NCBI GenBank assembly: GCA_944382895.1
Contig: CALWNV010000009.1
Span: forward strand, 1-39,760
Direction of reading: 5' to 3'
Length of the DNA: 39,760 nt
Source: an uncultured Clostridia bacterium
GTDB lineage: Bacteria; Bacillota; Clostridia; Oscillospirales; UBA644
Within the stretch, counting starts at the first letter, position 1. Every line of letters starts with the position of its first letter. The notes beneath the pieces are model-generated. The model had not been told where the DNA came from. It did no database searches and saw only the letters and a program-made list of their open reading frames with translations. Positions 1 to 9,560 of this stretch are shown here, piece by piece. A program made the position numbers and the translations under genes.

Positions 1-1
1 G

Positions 2-2824
2 GTTTTTATGAACTCAAAAGTAAAGCAGGCTCAGAAAGACGGTGCGACTGTCGCAGATATTTCCGCAGGGCTTTCTCTTTCTGTTATAAAAAACGTTTTG
101 CAGAAAGTTATAAAAATACGTGATCCTCATGAATTAGGGGAAAAAATTATTGTTCAGGGCGGAACGTTTTTCAATAACGCTGTTTTGCGAGCGTTTGAAT
201 TGCTTTCCGGTCGGGAAGCTGTTCGTCCGGATATCGCAGGATTGATGGGCGCGTTTGGCATGGCGATAATCTGCCGAGATCGTTCGGATGTGGATACTCA
301 ATCTACTCTTATTTCAAAATCGGCACTCTCGGTGTTTAAGTCATCGTCGACATTGCGCAGATGTAAAGGCTGTACAAATAATTGCCTTTTGACTGTGGTG
401 TCTTTTCCCGGAGGAAAGAAATTTATTTCCGGGAACCGTTGTGAAAAAGGCGAGGGAATAGAAAAAACTCATTCTGATCTGCCGAATCTATACGAATATA
501 AATATAATCGTCTTTTTTCGTATCAGCCACTTAAGGACGCGCCTCGCGGTAAAATAGGTATAATGCGCGTACTTAACATGTATGAGAACTATCCTATGTG
601 GTTTACATTTTTTACGAAACTTGGATTTGAAGTTGTTTTATCGGATCGCAGCAGTAAAAAAATATATGAGTCCGGGATAGAGACAATCCCCTCTGAAAGT
701 GCCTGTTATCCGGCAAAACTGACTCACGGACATATTGAAAATCTGATATCTCGCGGCATTAAAACAATTTTCTATCCTGACATAGTTTATGAAGAAAAAG
801 AGATTAAAGAAGCCGGCAATCACTATAATTGCCCGATAGTCATATCTTATCCGGAGGTTATAAAGAATAATGTTGAGAATATAAGAGAAAAAGGTGTTAA
901 TTTCATCAATCCTTTTTTTGCGTTGCACGATAAAAAGAAACTTACAAAAAGGCTTTGCGAAGAATTTGAACCTATGGGGATATCCCGAAGTGAGATTGTC
1001 TCTGCGGCTCAAGCTGCCTATGCAGAGCAGGAGGCTTTCCGTCGTGATATCAAGCGCGCAGGGGAAGAGGCTCTTCGGTATATAAAAAGTCATAAATGTC
1101 ATGGAATAGTTCTTGCCGGCAGACCGTATCATATCGATCCTGAGATAAATCACGGGATTGATAAGATGATCACATCTTTTGGCCTGGCGGTTTTGACTGA
1201 AGACAGTATTTCTCATCTTTCATCACCGCAGAGACCTTTGAGAGTGGTAGATCAATGGGCGTATCATTCACGGCTGTATGCTGCAGCTGATTTTGTCAGA
1301 AACTGTGAGTATCTTGATTTGGTTCAGCTTAATTCTTTTGGATGCGGAGTAGATGCGATAACTACTGATCAGGTGGAAGAAATCTTGGAATCATCTCAAA
1401 AAATATATACACTTTTGAAAATAGATGAAGTTAATAATCTTGGGTCGGCAAAAGTGCGTATACGTTCACTTATTTCGGCGTTATATGAACGGAAATTGTC
1501 AGGGTTTATCCCTCAGCAGTCATCATATATCCAAAAAAACATTCCGTTTACAAAAAAGATGAAGAAAGAGCATACTATTTTAGGTCCGCAGATGAGTCCT
1601 ACCCATTTTGCTTTGCTTGAAAGCGCGTTTGTAAATAGTGGTTATCGCCTCAAAGTGCTTAAAGAAACAACAAAAGAAGATATTGCCGAAGGTCTGAAAT
1701 ATGTAAATAATGATGCATGTTATCCCTCAATATGTGTTGTCGGGCAGTTTATTCACGCGTTGAAGTCCGGGGAATATGACCCGGAAAATACATCTATTAT
1801 TATTTCGCAGACAGGCGGAGGATGTCGGGCGACAAACTATATAGGGTTTTTACGTAAAGCCCTTAAAGATTCGGGGTTTGAGAATATTCCGGTTATTTCG
1901 CTTAATTTTGTCGGTATGGAGAAAAATCCTGGGTTTAAGATCACGCCCGTGTTTCTTAAGAAGTTGGTGTTGGCAATCGTTTACGGAGACCTTCTTTCTC
2001 GCCTTACACTTCGCGTAAGACCTCATGAACTGCATAAAGGAGATACTGACAGCCTTTATGATATATGGTTGTCACGCCTTTGTAAGGTCGTATGTCTCGG
2101 AAGGAAAAACGATATAGGGCATGTCGCCAGGCTGATGACGGAAGATTTTGAAAATATTCCCGTAAAGCCCGGGAGTTTACCTCGTGTGGGGATTGTCGGT
2201 GAGATTTTAGTACAGTACCATCCTGATGCAAACAACAAACTTGTACGCAATATCGAAGCGGAAGGCGGAGAAGCTGTTTTGCCTGATATGATAAATTTCT
2301 TTCTCGCGTCGATTTATCAGGCTAAAGCAAAGCATGATAAACTTTCAGCACCGGCATATACAAAATTTGCGCTTCTTGCGGTCGATTATGTTGAAACTTA
2401 TACGGATAAAGTGGATAAAGTCCTTGCCGGACATCCGAGATTCGGACGTCTTTCCGATATCAGGGTCCTTGCGGAGCAAGCGTCTCATATTCTCTCAAAT
2501 TGTAATATGACCGGGGAAGGGTGGCTTTTGACTGCGGAAATGATAGAACTTATAAAACACGGAGCGCCTAACATAGTATGCGTTCAGCCTTTTGCATGCC
2601 TTCCGAACCATGTTGTAGGTAAAGGAATGATAAAGGAAGTGCGCAGAAGATATCCGGAAGCTAATATTGTTCCTATTGATTATGATCCCGGAGCGTCTGA
2701 AGTAAACCAGATAAACAGGCTCAAACTGATGATGTCTGCTGCTATAAAAAATGAGAAAGAAAAGCATTCAGCTGTTAAAAATGAAAAATCTTCTGCGGAA
2801 GAGTTTGAGGTGTCATACAAATAA
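2..2824 (+). CDS. 2-hydroxyacyl-CoA dehydratase activase-like protein (BadF-type ATPase/DUF2229), 5' truncated
   Basis: The reading frame is open to the left edge, so the first ATG at 8 is not a real start; about 940 residues are visible. The first ~90 residues look like the end of a BadF/BadG/BcrA/BcrD ATPase domain ([20 protein letters not shown]). A Cys motif follows (CKGCTNNC, then GNRCEKG), then a DUF2229 region ([13 protein letters not shown]), a middle segment with GRPYH and NDACYPS, a [10 protein letters not shown] motif, and a C-terminal block with [15 protein letters not shown]. This order is typical of ~1400-residue fusions of ATPase modules with dehydratase-like Fe-S modules, so roughly a third is missing upstream. 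Classical activases donate an electron to 2-hydroxyacyl-CoA dehydratases at the cost of ATP. The substrate of these large fusions is not known to me, and no dehydratase subunits are visible here. The gene ends 20 nt before a strong terminator. Confidence 0.88.
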   Translation, partial: VFMNSKVKQAQKDGATVADISAGLSLSVIKNVLQKVIKIRDPHELGEKIIVQGGTFFNNAVLRAFELLSGREAVRPDIAGLMGAFGMAIICRDRSDVDTQSTLISKSALSVFKSSSTLRRCKGCTNNCLLTVVSFPGGKKFISGNRCEKGEGIEKTHSDLPNLYEYKYNRLFSYQPLKDAPRGKIGIMRVLNMYENYPMWFTFFTKLGFEVVLSDRSSKKIYESGIETIPSESACYPAKLTHGHIENLISRGIKTIFYPDIVYEEKEIKEAGNHYNCPIVISYPEVIKNNVENIREKGVNFINPFFALHDKKKLTKRLCEEFEPMGISRSEIVSAAQAAYAEQEAFRRDIKRAGEEALRYIKSHKCHGIVLAGRPYHIDPEINHGIDKMITSFGLAVLTEDSISHLSSPQRPLRVVDQWAYHSRLYAAADFVRNCEYLDLVQLNSFGCGVDAITTDQVEEILESSQKIYTLLKIDEVNNLGSAKVRIRSLISALYERKLSGFIPQQSSYIQKNIPFTKKMKKEHTILGPQMSPTHFALLESAFVNSGYRLKVLKETTKEDIAEGLKYVNNDACYPSICVVGQFIHALKSGEYDPENTSIIISQTGGGCRATNYIGFLRKALKDSGFENIPVISLNFVGMEKNPGFKITPVFLKKLVLAIVYGDLLSRLTLRVRPHELHKGDTDSLYDIWLSRLCKVVCLGRKNDIGHVARLMTEDFENIPVKPGSLPRVGIVGEILVQYHPDANNKLVRNIEAEGGEAVLPDMINFFLASIYQAKAKHDKLSAPAYTKFALLAVDYVETYTDKVDKVLAGHPRFGRLSDIRVLAEQASHILSNCNMTGEGWLLTAEMIELIKHGAPNIVCVQPFACLPNHVVGKGMIKEVRRRYPEANIVPIDYDPGASEVNQINRLKLMMSAAIKNEKEKHSAVKNEKSSAEEFEVSYK

Positions 2825-2843
2825 CTGATTTGGATATGGTTAT

Positions 2844-2887
2844 AAAAAGCCGGTAACCGATTAATTTATATCGGTTACCGGCTTTTT
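2844..2887. terminator. Bidirectional rho-independent terminator
   Basis: A perfect 17-bp inverted repeat (2844-2860 with 2871-2887) has a 10-nt loop, and A5 and T5 form the ends of the arms. It lies between the convergent activase gene and the DUF2238 gene and is symmetric, so it can stop transcription from both sides. Confidence 0.9.
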
Positions 2888-2905
2888 ATCATATAATTTC
2901 GGATA

Positions 2906-3484
2906 TTATGTTTTTTTATCAGTTGTTGTTCTGGATATTTTTTTTATTGCAATTAAGATGATTACTCCTATAACAGCCCCTGCCGTACCGGAAATAATAT
3001 CTGTCATTGTGTCATCAAGAGACCCGAGCTGTGAATCGAGCCCGAAGATTTTATCTCCGGAAAACTCCCATATTTCCCAAAGCCCTGCGCATGCCACAGA
3101 AAATAAAAGGCAGTAAGTATGATGAATTGCTTTGGGAAGAGAAGTGTTTTTGCCTTTGTTAAGGATTTTAAGAGAATATTCTCCCAAAAACGAAAGCAGT
3201 ATACCGCTGCAAAGATGCATTATGACATCATAAAAAGAAATAAGCGCATAAAACTGTAATCCGGCACCTAGACCTTCCGCAAAAAATAAAAATATTTGTG
3301 CGCCGAGATAGTATTTCGGTTCAAGCCGGTGCCCCGCAAGCCAAATTGCGATAAGCCCTCCGAAAGAAAGGATTAGCGCCTGTAATGAAAATGTAAGCTT
3401 AAAAAGAAACACTGCGGAGAATAGAATCATATACATTAAGGCAAAGATAAATGTAGCTTTTGTATTTAGAGAAAATTTTTTCAA
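2906..3484 (-). CDS. DUF2238 (YjdF-like) integral membrane protein
   Basis: A 192-residue protein with about six hydrophobic segments. The DUF2238/YjdF motifs are present: YDVIMHLCSG in the middle, then WEIWEFSGD, and further on LDDTMTDIISGTAGA near the last membrane segment. The conserved His, Glu and Asp residues lie at membrane edges, and the function of the family is unknown. I place the start at the TTG at 3484 because a perfect AGGAGG (3494-3500, complement) sits 9 nt upstream. A longer frame beginning with TTG at 3514 would carry that ribosome site inside the coding region. The gene is monocistronic, with a likely extended -10 promoter at 3575-3583 and the shared terminator downstream. 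It is not related to the small cytosolic YjdF of the yjdF riboswitch. Confidence 0.75.
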   Translation of the reverse strand: MKKFSLNTKATFIFALMYMILFSAVFLFKLTFSLQALILSFGGLIAIWLAGHRLEPKYYLGAQIFLFFAEGLGAGLQFYALISFYDVIMHLCSGILLSFLGEYSLKILNKGKNTSLPKAIHHTYCLLFSVACAGLWEIWEFSGDKIFGLDSQLGSLDDTMTDIISGTAGAVIGVIILIAIKKISRTTTDKKT

Positions 3485-3574
3485 AAAAATTAATCCTCCT
3501 GAGTTTTTTTGCAAATTACAATCCGGAAAGATACGGGCATATCCTTGTCGACATAACCGAATAGTAAATGTTTA

Positions 3575-3583
3575 ATTATATCA
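3575..3583 (-). promoter_or_regulatory. Likely extended -10 promoter of the DUF2238 gene
   Basis: On the minus strand, TGA is directly followed by TATAAT (3575-3580), an extended -10 element. No good -35 is seen. It lies about 90 nt before the TTG start, leaving an AT-rich leader in which I recognise no riboswitch. Confidence 0.4.
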
Positions 3584-3724
3584 CGGATAATATATATATG
3601 CGTTGAAAAGAAAAAAATATCCGCGGAAAGTTCGTTTCAGAACATAGTAAAATCTTTTTCAGGCAAGTATGTTGTTCCATAAACAAACCCGTAAGATTTT
3701 TATATTTTTTGCCGCGAAATCCTG

Positions 3725-5821
3725 TTATACGCTGAACAGGATTTCTCCGTATGTGGGGAAAGGCCAGTACTTTTCCCCAACAATCATTTCAAGTTCATCT
3801 GCCGCAGTACGAACCTTATCCATTGCTTTCAGAACAATATCTTTATTGTATCTCGCGCTGTCGAGCGCGTCTGAAATGTGTTTCTTGCCTTCAGCTATTG
3901 ATGTTTCAAGCTCTTCAGTACTTTTATAAAGCGATGCAGATAGTTCGGAAATTTTTTCGAGTTGCGAGATATCTGCTTCATATGATATTTTTTTCCCTAA
4001 GGATGTTTTTGACAAGATTGTCTGTGCAAGCATGCCGGAATATTCGGTTACTGCCGGTAATATATCTTTTTTGGCCATATCAAGCATTGTCAGTGCTTCG
4101 ATAGAAATGATTTTCGAGTAATTTTCCAAAAGTACTTCATAACGGGAGCGTATCTCTTTTTCGGTAAAGATCTTATGTTTTGTAAAAAGTCTAATGCTTT
4201 TTTCTTCAATAAATTTGGGTAAAGCGTCCACGGTAGTGCGTAAATTTGACAACCCTCGTTTTTGCGCTTCTTTTTCCCACTCATCGGAATAGTTATTTCC
4301 GTTGAAAATAATACGCTTATGTTTTTTTATTTCGCGTCTTATAAGATGTTTTACAGCTGTTTCAAAATCTTCCGCGTTTTCAAGTTCATCGGCAAACCGA
4401 CCGAGCTCTTCTGCTATTGCCGTGTTGAGGATGATATTAGGTCCTGCTATAGAAAACGATGAACCGAGCATCCGAAATTCAAATTTATTTCCGGTAAACG
4501 CAAAAGGCGAGGTTCTATTGCGATCTGTAGTATCACGTGCAAAAACCGGAAGAACGTGAATATCGGTTTGCATAAGTTTTTTTGTTTTTTTATCGTATAC
4601 GTTCTTGTTTGTGAATGCTTCAAGTATTTCAGTCAGCTCATCGCCGAGATATATTGACACAATCGCCGGTGGCGCTTCGTTTGCGCCGAGGCGATGGTCG
4701 TTTCCGGCAGACGCTACGCATAAACGTAGAAGATCCTGGTATTCATCAACAGCTTTAATAACCGCGGTAATAAACAATAAAAACTGCATGCTTTCGTGAG
4801 GATGTTTCCCGGGATCAAGCAGATTGTATCCTGTATCTGTGGATATTGACCAGTTATTATGTTTACCGCTGCCATTGATTCCTTCAAAAGGTTTTTCATG
4901 CAAAAGACATGCCATTCCGTAATTGTCCGCAAGCTTTTTCATCATTTCCATTGTAAGCTGGTTATGGTCGTTTGCAATATTTGTGTTGGCGTATACAGGG
5001 GCAAGTTCATGCTGTGCGGGGGCGACTTCATTATGTTCGGTCTTTGCAAAAACACCAAGTTTCCAAAGTTCCTCATCAAGTTTTTTCATGAATTCCTTGA
5101 CGCGTGGCTTAATTGATCCGAAATAATGGTCTTCAAGTTCCTGGCCTTTGGGAGGTTTCGCTCCGAAAAGTGTTCTTCCGGTAAAAACAAGGTCTTTGCG
5201 TTTTTTGAAAACTTCTTTGTCGATAAGAAAATATTCCTGCTCTGCCCCTACTGTGGTGATAACGCTTTTCGCGTCGGTTCTGCCGAATAGTTTGAGAATA
5301 CGGAGACATTCTTTGTTTATCGCTTCCATTGAACGGAGCAGGGGGGTTTTTTTATCGAGAGCCTCGCCTCCGTATGAGCAAAAAGCTGTTGGAATATATA
5401 AAGTGTTATCTTTTATAAATGCATATGATGAAGGATCCCATGATGTGTATCCACGCGCTTCAAATGTTGCCCGCAGTCCTCCGGAAGGGAACGAGGATGC
5501 GTCTGGTTCTCCTTTTATCAGTTCTTTACCTGAAAATTCAAGGATCATTTTCCCGGTTGCTTTATCCAGACCGACAAAGCTGTCGTGTTTTTCAGCCGTA
5601 ATACCTGTAAGTGGTTGGAACCAATGAGTGTAATGCGTACAACCTTTTTCTATTGCCCAGTCCTTCATTGCGTTTGCTATCGAATCTGCAACGGCTTTAT
5701 CAAGCTCCATATTTTCCGATTTCGCTTTTTGAAGAGATTTATATATATCTTTCGGCAGACGTTCTTTCATTATGTCATCATTAAAAACAAGGCTTCCAAA
5801 ATATTCGGTAATTGCAGACAT
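3725..5821 (-). CDS. glnN: Glutamine synthetase type III (GlnN)
   Basis: A 698-residue protein, the length of GSIII enzymes (about 700; GSI is about 450). It makes glutamine from glutamate, ammonia and ATP in the cytoplasm. The N-terminal GSIII-specific part carries THWFQPLTG. Catalytic-domain motifs follow: [10 protein letters not shown] (metal/glutamate), [25 protein letters not shown] and [16 protein letters not shown] (nucleotide and phosphate contacts). The C-terminal 200 residues are a helical extension typical of GSIII. The ATG has GGGAG 9 nt upstream. It starts only 15 nt after asnA, so both ammonia-fixing ligases are probably cotranscribed. No GlnR site or glutamine riboswitch was recognised in the short leader. 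I see no clear terminator downstream of 3725. Confidence 0.96.
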   Translation of the reverse strand: MSAITEYFGSLVFNDDIMKERLPKDIYKSLQKAKSENMELDKAVADSIANAMKDWAIEKGCTHYTHWFQPLTGITAEKHDSFVGLDKATGKMILEFSGKELIKGEPDASSFPSGGLRATFEARGYTSWDPSSYAFIKDNTLYIPTAFCSYGGEALDKKTPLLRSMEAINKECLRILKLFGRTDAKSVITTVGAEQEYFLIDKEVFKKRKDLVFTGRTLFGAKPPKGQELEDHYFGSIKPRVKEFMKKLDEELWKLGVFAKTEHNEVAPAQHELAPVYANTNIANDHNQLTMEMMKKLADNYGMACLLHEKPFEGINGSGKHNNWSISTDTGYNLLDPGKHPHESMQFLLFITAVIKAVDEYQDLLRLCVASAGNDHRLGANEAPPAIVSIYLGDELTEILEAFTNKNVYDKKTKKLMQTDIHVLPVFARDTTDRNRTSPFAFTGNKFEFRMLGSSFSIAGPNIILNTAIAEELGRFADELENAEDFETAVKHLIRREIKKHKRIIFNGNNYSDEWEKEAQKRGLSNLRTTVDALPKFIEEKSIRLFTKHKIFTEKEIRSRYEVLLENYSKIISIEALTMLDMAKKDILPAVTEYSGMLAQTILSKTSLGKKISYEADISQLEKISELSASLYKSTEELETSIAEGKKHISDALDSARYNKDIVLKAMDKVRTAADELEMIVGEKYWPFPTYGEILFSV

Positions 5822-5836
5822 AAGTTACTCCCTTCC

Positions 5837-6844
5837 CTAAAGTAATATAACGTTGTTTTCTTTACATATATTTTTTGTGTTTTGATCCCAGACAGAGACT
5901 TGAACTTCTCCTATGTGTGCTTTCTGTTGAAAAAGCATGGAAACCCTCGATTGACCTATACCCCCTCCTATCGTGAGAGGAAGTTCGCCATTGAGAAGCA
6001 TTTTATGGAATGTCAGTTTCCTGCGACTGTCGCATCCTGATTTTGTAAGCTGACTGTCCAGAGATTCGGGGTCAACGCGAATACCCATTGATGATATTTC
6101 AATTGCGGTCTGGAGTGTGTCATGCCAGAACAGAATATCTCCGTTCAGTTTCCAGTCGTCGTAATCCGGAGCACGTCCGTCGTGTTTTTTTCCGGAGGAA
6201 AGTAAATCTCCTATTTGCATTATAAATGTTGTAGGATGATTTTTTACAAAAAGATTTTCCCTTTCTTTCGGATTTTTGTCTGGGTACATATCCTCAAGTT
6301 CCTGTGTTGTTATGTAAGTAACATCACGGCAGAGATTTGTTTTTAGTTCAGGATATTCTTTTTTGAGACAGTCGAGTGTGTCGCACAGAGCCCTGACAAT
6401 TATACTGGCCGTATTTTTCAGATAATCTATTGTTCTTTCTTCTTGTGTAATAACTTTTTCCCAGTCCCACTGATCAACATAGATGGAGTGAAGATTGTCC
6501 ATTGTCTCGTCGCGGCGTATGGCGTTCATTATTGTATAAAGACCCTCGCCGGGATTAAACCCGTATTTATGAAGCGCCATTCGTTTCCATTTTGCAAGAG
6601 AATGCACGATTTGCGCGCGCGACCCTGTTTCAGGGATTGAAAAACTTACTGCGCGTTCCACCCCGTTCAGATCATCGTTCAGCCCTGTTTTTTCTTCCAC
6701 AAACAAAGGTGCGGATACACGTTTAAGATTCAGTGCTTGTCCGAGTTTTTTTTCAAATGTTCTGTTTGTAAAGCCAATCGCGGTTTGTGTTTGATACAGA
6801 TTCAACGCTGATCTATATGTTTTGGGGATGATTACCGTACTCAT
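5837..6844 (-). CDS. asnA: Aspartate--ammonia ligase (asparagine synthetase A)
   Basis: A 335-residue protein of the AsnA family (about 330 residues), structurally a class II aminoacyl-tRNA-synthetase-like fold. It converts aspartate, ammonia and ATP to asparagine, AMP and pyrophosphate. Recognisable parts are the start (MSTVIIPKTYRSALNLYQTQ), the segment VYVDQWDWEK-like at SIYVDQWDWEKVI, and the C-terminal GGGIGQSRVSMLFQQKAHIGEVQ, which matches the family's motif 3. Start ATG at 6844 has GAGG about 10 nt upstream. It heads a two-gene unit with glnN, which points to a shared role in free-ammonia assimilation. Only about 130 nt separate it from the oppositely oriented tRNA promoter, too little for a T-box leader. 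A small imperfect hairpin lies at 6880-6904. Confidence 0.96.
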   Translation of the reverse strand: MSTVIIPKTYRSALNLYQTQTAIGFTNRTFEKKLGQALNLKRVSAPLFVEEKTGLNDDLNGVERAVSFSIPETGSRAQIVHSLAKWKRMALHKYGFNPGEGLYTIMNAIRRDETMDNLHSIYVDQWDWEKVITQEERTIDYLKNTASIIVRALCDTLDCLKKEYPELKTNLCRDVTYITTQELEDMYPDKNPKERENLFVKNHPTTFIMQIGDLLSSGKKHDGRAPDYDDWKLNGDILFWHDTLQTAIEISSMGIRVDPESLDSQLTKSGCDSRRKLTFHKMLLNGELPLTIGGGIGQSRVSMLFQQKAHIGEVQVSVWDQNTKNICKENNVILL

Positions 6845-6879
6845 GTTTTACTTACCTCTTTATTTATATTTATCAGTTT

Positions 6880-6904
6880 GATCGTCATAATTTTTGACGG
6901 ATCA
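6880..6904 (-). promoter_or_regulatory. Small inverted repeat in the asnA leader
   Basis: GATCGTCA and TGACGGATC form an imperfect inverted repeat (one bulged base) around an AT-rich loop, about 36 nt upstream of the asnA ATG. It could be an operator or a leader hairpin. I could not place a convincing asnA promoter relative to it. Confidence 0.25.
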
Positions 6905-6977
6905 TGCTTGCGGGGGGTTGTTGAATATATAACAAAATATTTTTATGTGAGGTTAAAATAAAAATCTCCTCGAAGTA

Positions 6978-7006
6978 TTGACAAACAGTTTTTTTTATGG
7001 TAAAAT
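6978..7006 (+). promoter_or_regulatory. Consensus sigma-A promoter of the tRNA gene
   Basis: TTGACA (6978-6983), a 17-nt spacer and TAAAAT (7001-7006), with TGG just before the -10 giving an extended -10. The mature tRNA begins 18 nt after the -10. Confidence 0.88.
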
Positions 7007-7024
7007 CTTTAAGTACATAAAAAC

Positions 7025-7100
7025 GGGCGATTAGCTCAGTTGGGAGAGCGCCGCGTTCGCAACGCGGAGGTCAGGAGTTCGAGCCTCCCATCGTCCACCA
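7025..7100 (+). tRNA. tRNA-Ala (anticodon CGC)
   Basis: A 76-nt cloverleaf with encoded CCA. The acceptor stem GGGCGAT/ATCGTCC contains the G3:U70 pair that marks alanine tRNAs. The anticodon stem CCGCG/CGCGG encloses the loop TTCGCAA, so the anticodon is CGC, reading GCG. The T loop is TTCGAGC. The first T-stem pair (49:65) is an A/C mismatch and the other four pair. It is a single tRNA gene with its own promoter and terminator, not part of an rRNA operon. Confidence 0.93.
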
Positions 7101-7105
7101 TATTC

Positions 7106-7140
7106 ACCGGATCCGGATATCGGATCCGGTATTATTTTTA
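7106..7140 (+). terminator. Terminator of tRNA-Ala
   Basis: A 10-bp perfect stem, ACCGGATCCG paired with CGGATCCGGT, with a 5-nt loop (7106-7130), followed by the T-rich tract ATTATTTTTA. On the other strand the stem is not followed by T residues, so it serves the tRNA rather than the convergent galactosidase gene. Confidence 0.8.
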
Positions 7141-7173
7141 TTTTACTTGTTTCTGAAGAAAATAAAAGAATTG

Positions 7174-9426
7174 TTATATTTTCCTCAAGTCAAATATCTT
7201 CGCATTGTGCGGTTCGGTAGAAGTTTCTATTTTAATGCCTTTTTGAAGTTCATCTCCGGTATATACGATCCCGGTAAGACGGTCTTTATAGTTATAGTTC
7301 TTATTTGCGGCCGAAAGTTTGAGCAGAAATATACGTGATTCTTTATCCGCTTCGGATTGCAAGAAAGTCGCGAGTAGTTGAGAGCGGTCTTTTGAAATAA
7401 AGTAATAAGCGTATATCATTGCTTTCCCCGTTTTGTCGCAAAGACGGTAATAATTTTCGGGACGGTAAGGATGGAACAAGTTTTCAATGGGATCTGAAAG
7501 CTTGTAGAAATCACCGTTTTTGATTATTTCTTCATAATACGTATGATATTCTTTAACTTGTTCTGATATTATTTTTTTGATATTATCCGGCATGTTCGGC
7601 AAATGCAATTCATAGCCGAGAACACCGTTTAACGCGGTTTTATATGCGAAATCAAGAAACTTTTCATCAGAAGTAAGGTTTTCGGCATTGGAAACATGAC
7701 AACTCATTACACACGGAGGGTAAGCGATGACTGTTCCGCTTTGAATGCCGATCCTTCCGACCGGATGTGTGCAGTCGCTTGTCCAAATCTGCCCGCTGTA
7801 TTTCATTATGCCCATGTCATAACGGCCTCCGCCTCCGCTGCAGCTTTCTATCAGAAGACCGGGGAAAGTGTTGAGAAACCATTCGAAAAGCTCATATACT
7901 CCGGTCATATATCTGAACCATGTTTCATCCTGCCGCTCCGGAGGCAAAGCGTTTGAGGCGACTTCGGACAGGTTTCTGTTCATATCCCATTTTATATAAT
8001 CTATTCCCGTGTCCTTCAGTGTATTTGAAAAAGTTTTTTTCAGATATTCCAGAACTTGAGGGTTGGACATATCAAGTACAAGCTGATTACGCGAAAGATT
8101 TGCAGTTCTGCCTTTCGCTGTGCAGCACCATTCCGGATGGGCGCGGTAGAGCTCGCTGTCCGGGTTTACCATTTCGGGTTCCACCCAGATACCGAATTTC
8201 ACGCCTTTGTTTTTTACTGATTTTATGAACTTTCCCAGACCGTCCGGAAATTTATCTTTGTTTTCAACCCAGTCGCCTAGCCCGGAAGAGTCATTATTAC
8301 GGGTTCCGAACCAACCGTCATCCATTACAAGCATGTCAATCCCTGTATTTTTTGCAGCATCGGCAAAAGAAAGAAGTTTTGTTTGATCTATATCAAAAAA
8401 CGATGCTTCCCATGTGTTGAGAACTACAGGGCGTTTTTCTGTAAGAGTGTTTTCAGGTAAAATATGTTTTCTGATAAAATCATGGAAATTCCTTGACATC
8501 TGTCCCGTGCCTTTATTTGTATATGTCATGACCGCTTCGGGACAAGAAAAACTTTCTCCTTTTTTCAGCAGCATTCCGAACGTATCCTGCCCAAGGCCCA
8601 TCTGTACACGTGTCGTACGCGTCTGGTCAAGTTCTATCTGGTCGAGAAAGCTGCCGCTGTATACAAAATTAAAGCCGTAAACCTCGCCCTTTCTTTCCGA
8701 TGCCTTTTGTTCGCATACGGCTAAAAACGGATTATGCTGTGAGCTGGAAGCTCCTCTGTTGCTGCTTATTCCCTGAATGCCGAGACCAATAGGCCTTCTT
8801 TGTGTAAAATATCTTTCATTCCCGTAGCTTCCGTTGAGAGTTATCCATTCCAGAGGTTTGCCTTCTGGGATATCGAGAGAAAGACTCATTGATTTTTCTA
8901 TTTTGACGCTGTCATTCCCGTTATAAGTTACAGTATAGTATCTGCTTATAACATCGCAATCAAAAAATGCAGTATAGTACAGATCAAGTGTACATTCGCT
9001 CACACTGTCTTCCATTGTTATGCAAAGAGTTTCGGTTTTTTCGTCAGGAACGGCGAACGGAAGTTTCCCGAAACTGTTTTCGATATTTTTTCTGCCCGAA
9101 AATATTTTATGCTTTTTGTATGTAAACAGTGTACAACGGTCGCCGTTCCTGTTCCTTATACGCAGTGCGTCTATTCTGAAATCTCCCGAACCGAAAAACG
9201 GGAGTTCCGAAGGAGCGGTATCCGGAGAATAAGATGTTCCTGTTTCTTCTGGATACGGTGAAAAAGAACGGTACTGGTAGATTAAATTAAAATTTTTGTT
9301 ATGTTTTGTCCCATAAAAATAATGAACAAGATATTTATCGTTTATAAGCCCCATTGTATAGGCGGTATTTTTTGTGAGAATGAGGAAAGTACGGGCTGTT
9401 TTATCATATTTGATATGTTTTGCCAT
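7174..9426 (-). CDS. Alpha-galactosidase, glycoside hydrolase family 36
   Basis: A 750-residue enzyme, the usual size for tetrameric bacterial GH36. It releases alpha-1,6-linked galactose from raffinose-type sugars or galactomannan. The N-terminal beta-sandwich (about 1-330) is followed by the catalytic barrel, with MDDGWFG near residue 368, a WVEPEMV segment, the nucleophile Asp481 in KWDMNRN, SCSGGGGRYD near 528, and the proposed acid/base Asp551 in TSDCTHP. There is no signal peptide, so it is cytoplasmic and would act on imported sugars. No transporter, regulator or other glycoside gene is adjacent. It has its own strong promoter. The family assignment is firm. The natural substrate is inferred. 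Confidence 0.95.
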   Translation of the reverse strand: MAKHIKYDKTARTFLILTKNTAYTMGLINDKYLVHYFYGTKHNKNFNLIYQYRSFSPYPEETGTSYSPDTAPSELPFFGSGDFRIDALRIRNRNGDRCTLFTYKKHKIFSGRKNIENSFGKLPFAVPDEKTETLCITMEDSVSECTLDLYYTAFFDCDVISRYYTVTYNGNDSVKIEKSMSLSLDIPEGKPLEWITLNGSYGNERYFTQRRPIGLGIQGISSNRGASSSQHNPFLAVCEQKASERKGEVYGFNFVYSGSFLDQIELDQTRTTRVQMGLGQDTFGMLLKKGESFSCPEAVMTYTNKGTGQMSRNFHDFIRKHILPENTLTEKRPVVLNTWEASFFDIDQTKLLSFADAAKNTGIDMLVMDDGWFGTRNNDSSGLGDWVENKDKFPDGLGKFIKSVKNKGVKFGIWVEPEMVNPDSELYRAHPEWCCTAKGRTANLSRNQLVLDMSNPQVLEYLKKTFSNTLKDTGIDYIKWDMNRNLSEVASNALPPERQDETWFRYMTGVYELFEWFLNTFPGLLIESCSGGGGRYDMGIMKYSGQIWTSDCTHPVGRIGIQSGTVIAYPPCVMSCHVSNAENLTSDEKFLDFAYKTALNGVLGYELHLPNMPDNIKKIISEQVKEYHTYYEEIIKNGDFYKLSDPIENLFHPYRPENYYRLCDKTGKAMIYAYYFISKDRSQLLATFLQSEADKESRIFLLKLSAANKNYNYKDRLTGIVYTGDELQKGIKIETSTEPHNAKIFDLRKI

Positions 9427-9458
9427 AATTCACAACACCTTTACAGTTTATATGATTT

Positions 9459-9487
9459 ATTATAACCTAAACATACTTTGTTGTCAA
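9459..9487 (-). promoter_or_regulatory. Perfect consensus promoter of the alpha-galactosidase gene
   Basis: On the minus strand, TTGACA (9482-9487), a 17-nt spacer and TATAAT (9459-9464) give all twelve consensus bases. It starts about 35 nt before the ATG. With such a strong core, any sugar control would have to act by repression, but I found no clear operator palindrome. Confidence 0.9.
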
Positions 9488-9515
9488 TGGAATAATATAA
9501 ATTTCTAACAAATAT

Positions 9516-9553
9516 AAAAACGCACCGGCGATCATGGAATATACGCCGATGCG
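9516..9553 (-). terminator. Terminator of the arginine operon
   Basis: On the minus strand CGCATCGGCG pairs with CGCCGGTGCG (one G-U pair) around a 13-nt loop, followed by TTTTTATATTT. It lies 7 nt after the argF stop. Confidence 0.85.
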
Positions 9554-9560
9554 TGATGAG

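Noticed and set aside
638-1216. 192-codon open frame on the minus strand
   Set aside because: It is antisense to the activase-like gene, which has clear motifs over the whole stretch.
3485-3600. yjdF-type riboswitch upstream of the DUF2238 gene
   Set aside because: The gene belongs to the membrane YjdF (DUF2238) family, not the small protein linked with the yjdF RNA, and the leader shows no such fold.
6845-6977. Possible T-box or amino-acid riboswitch upstream of asnA
   Set aside because: The space before the tRNA promoter is too short, and no specifier, T-box or terminator stem is seen.
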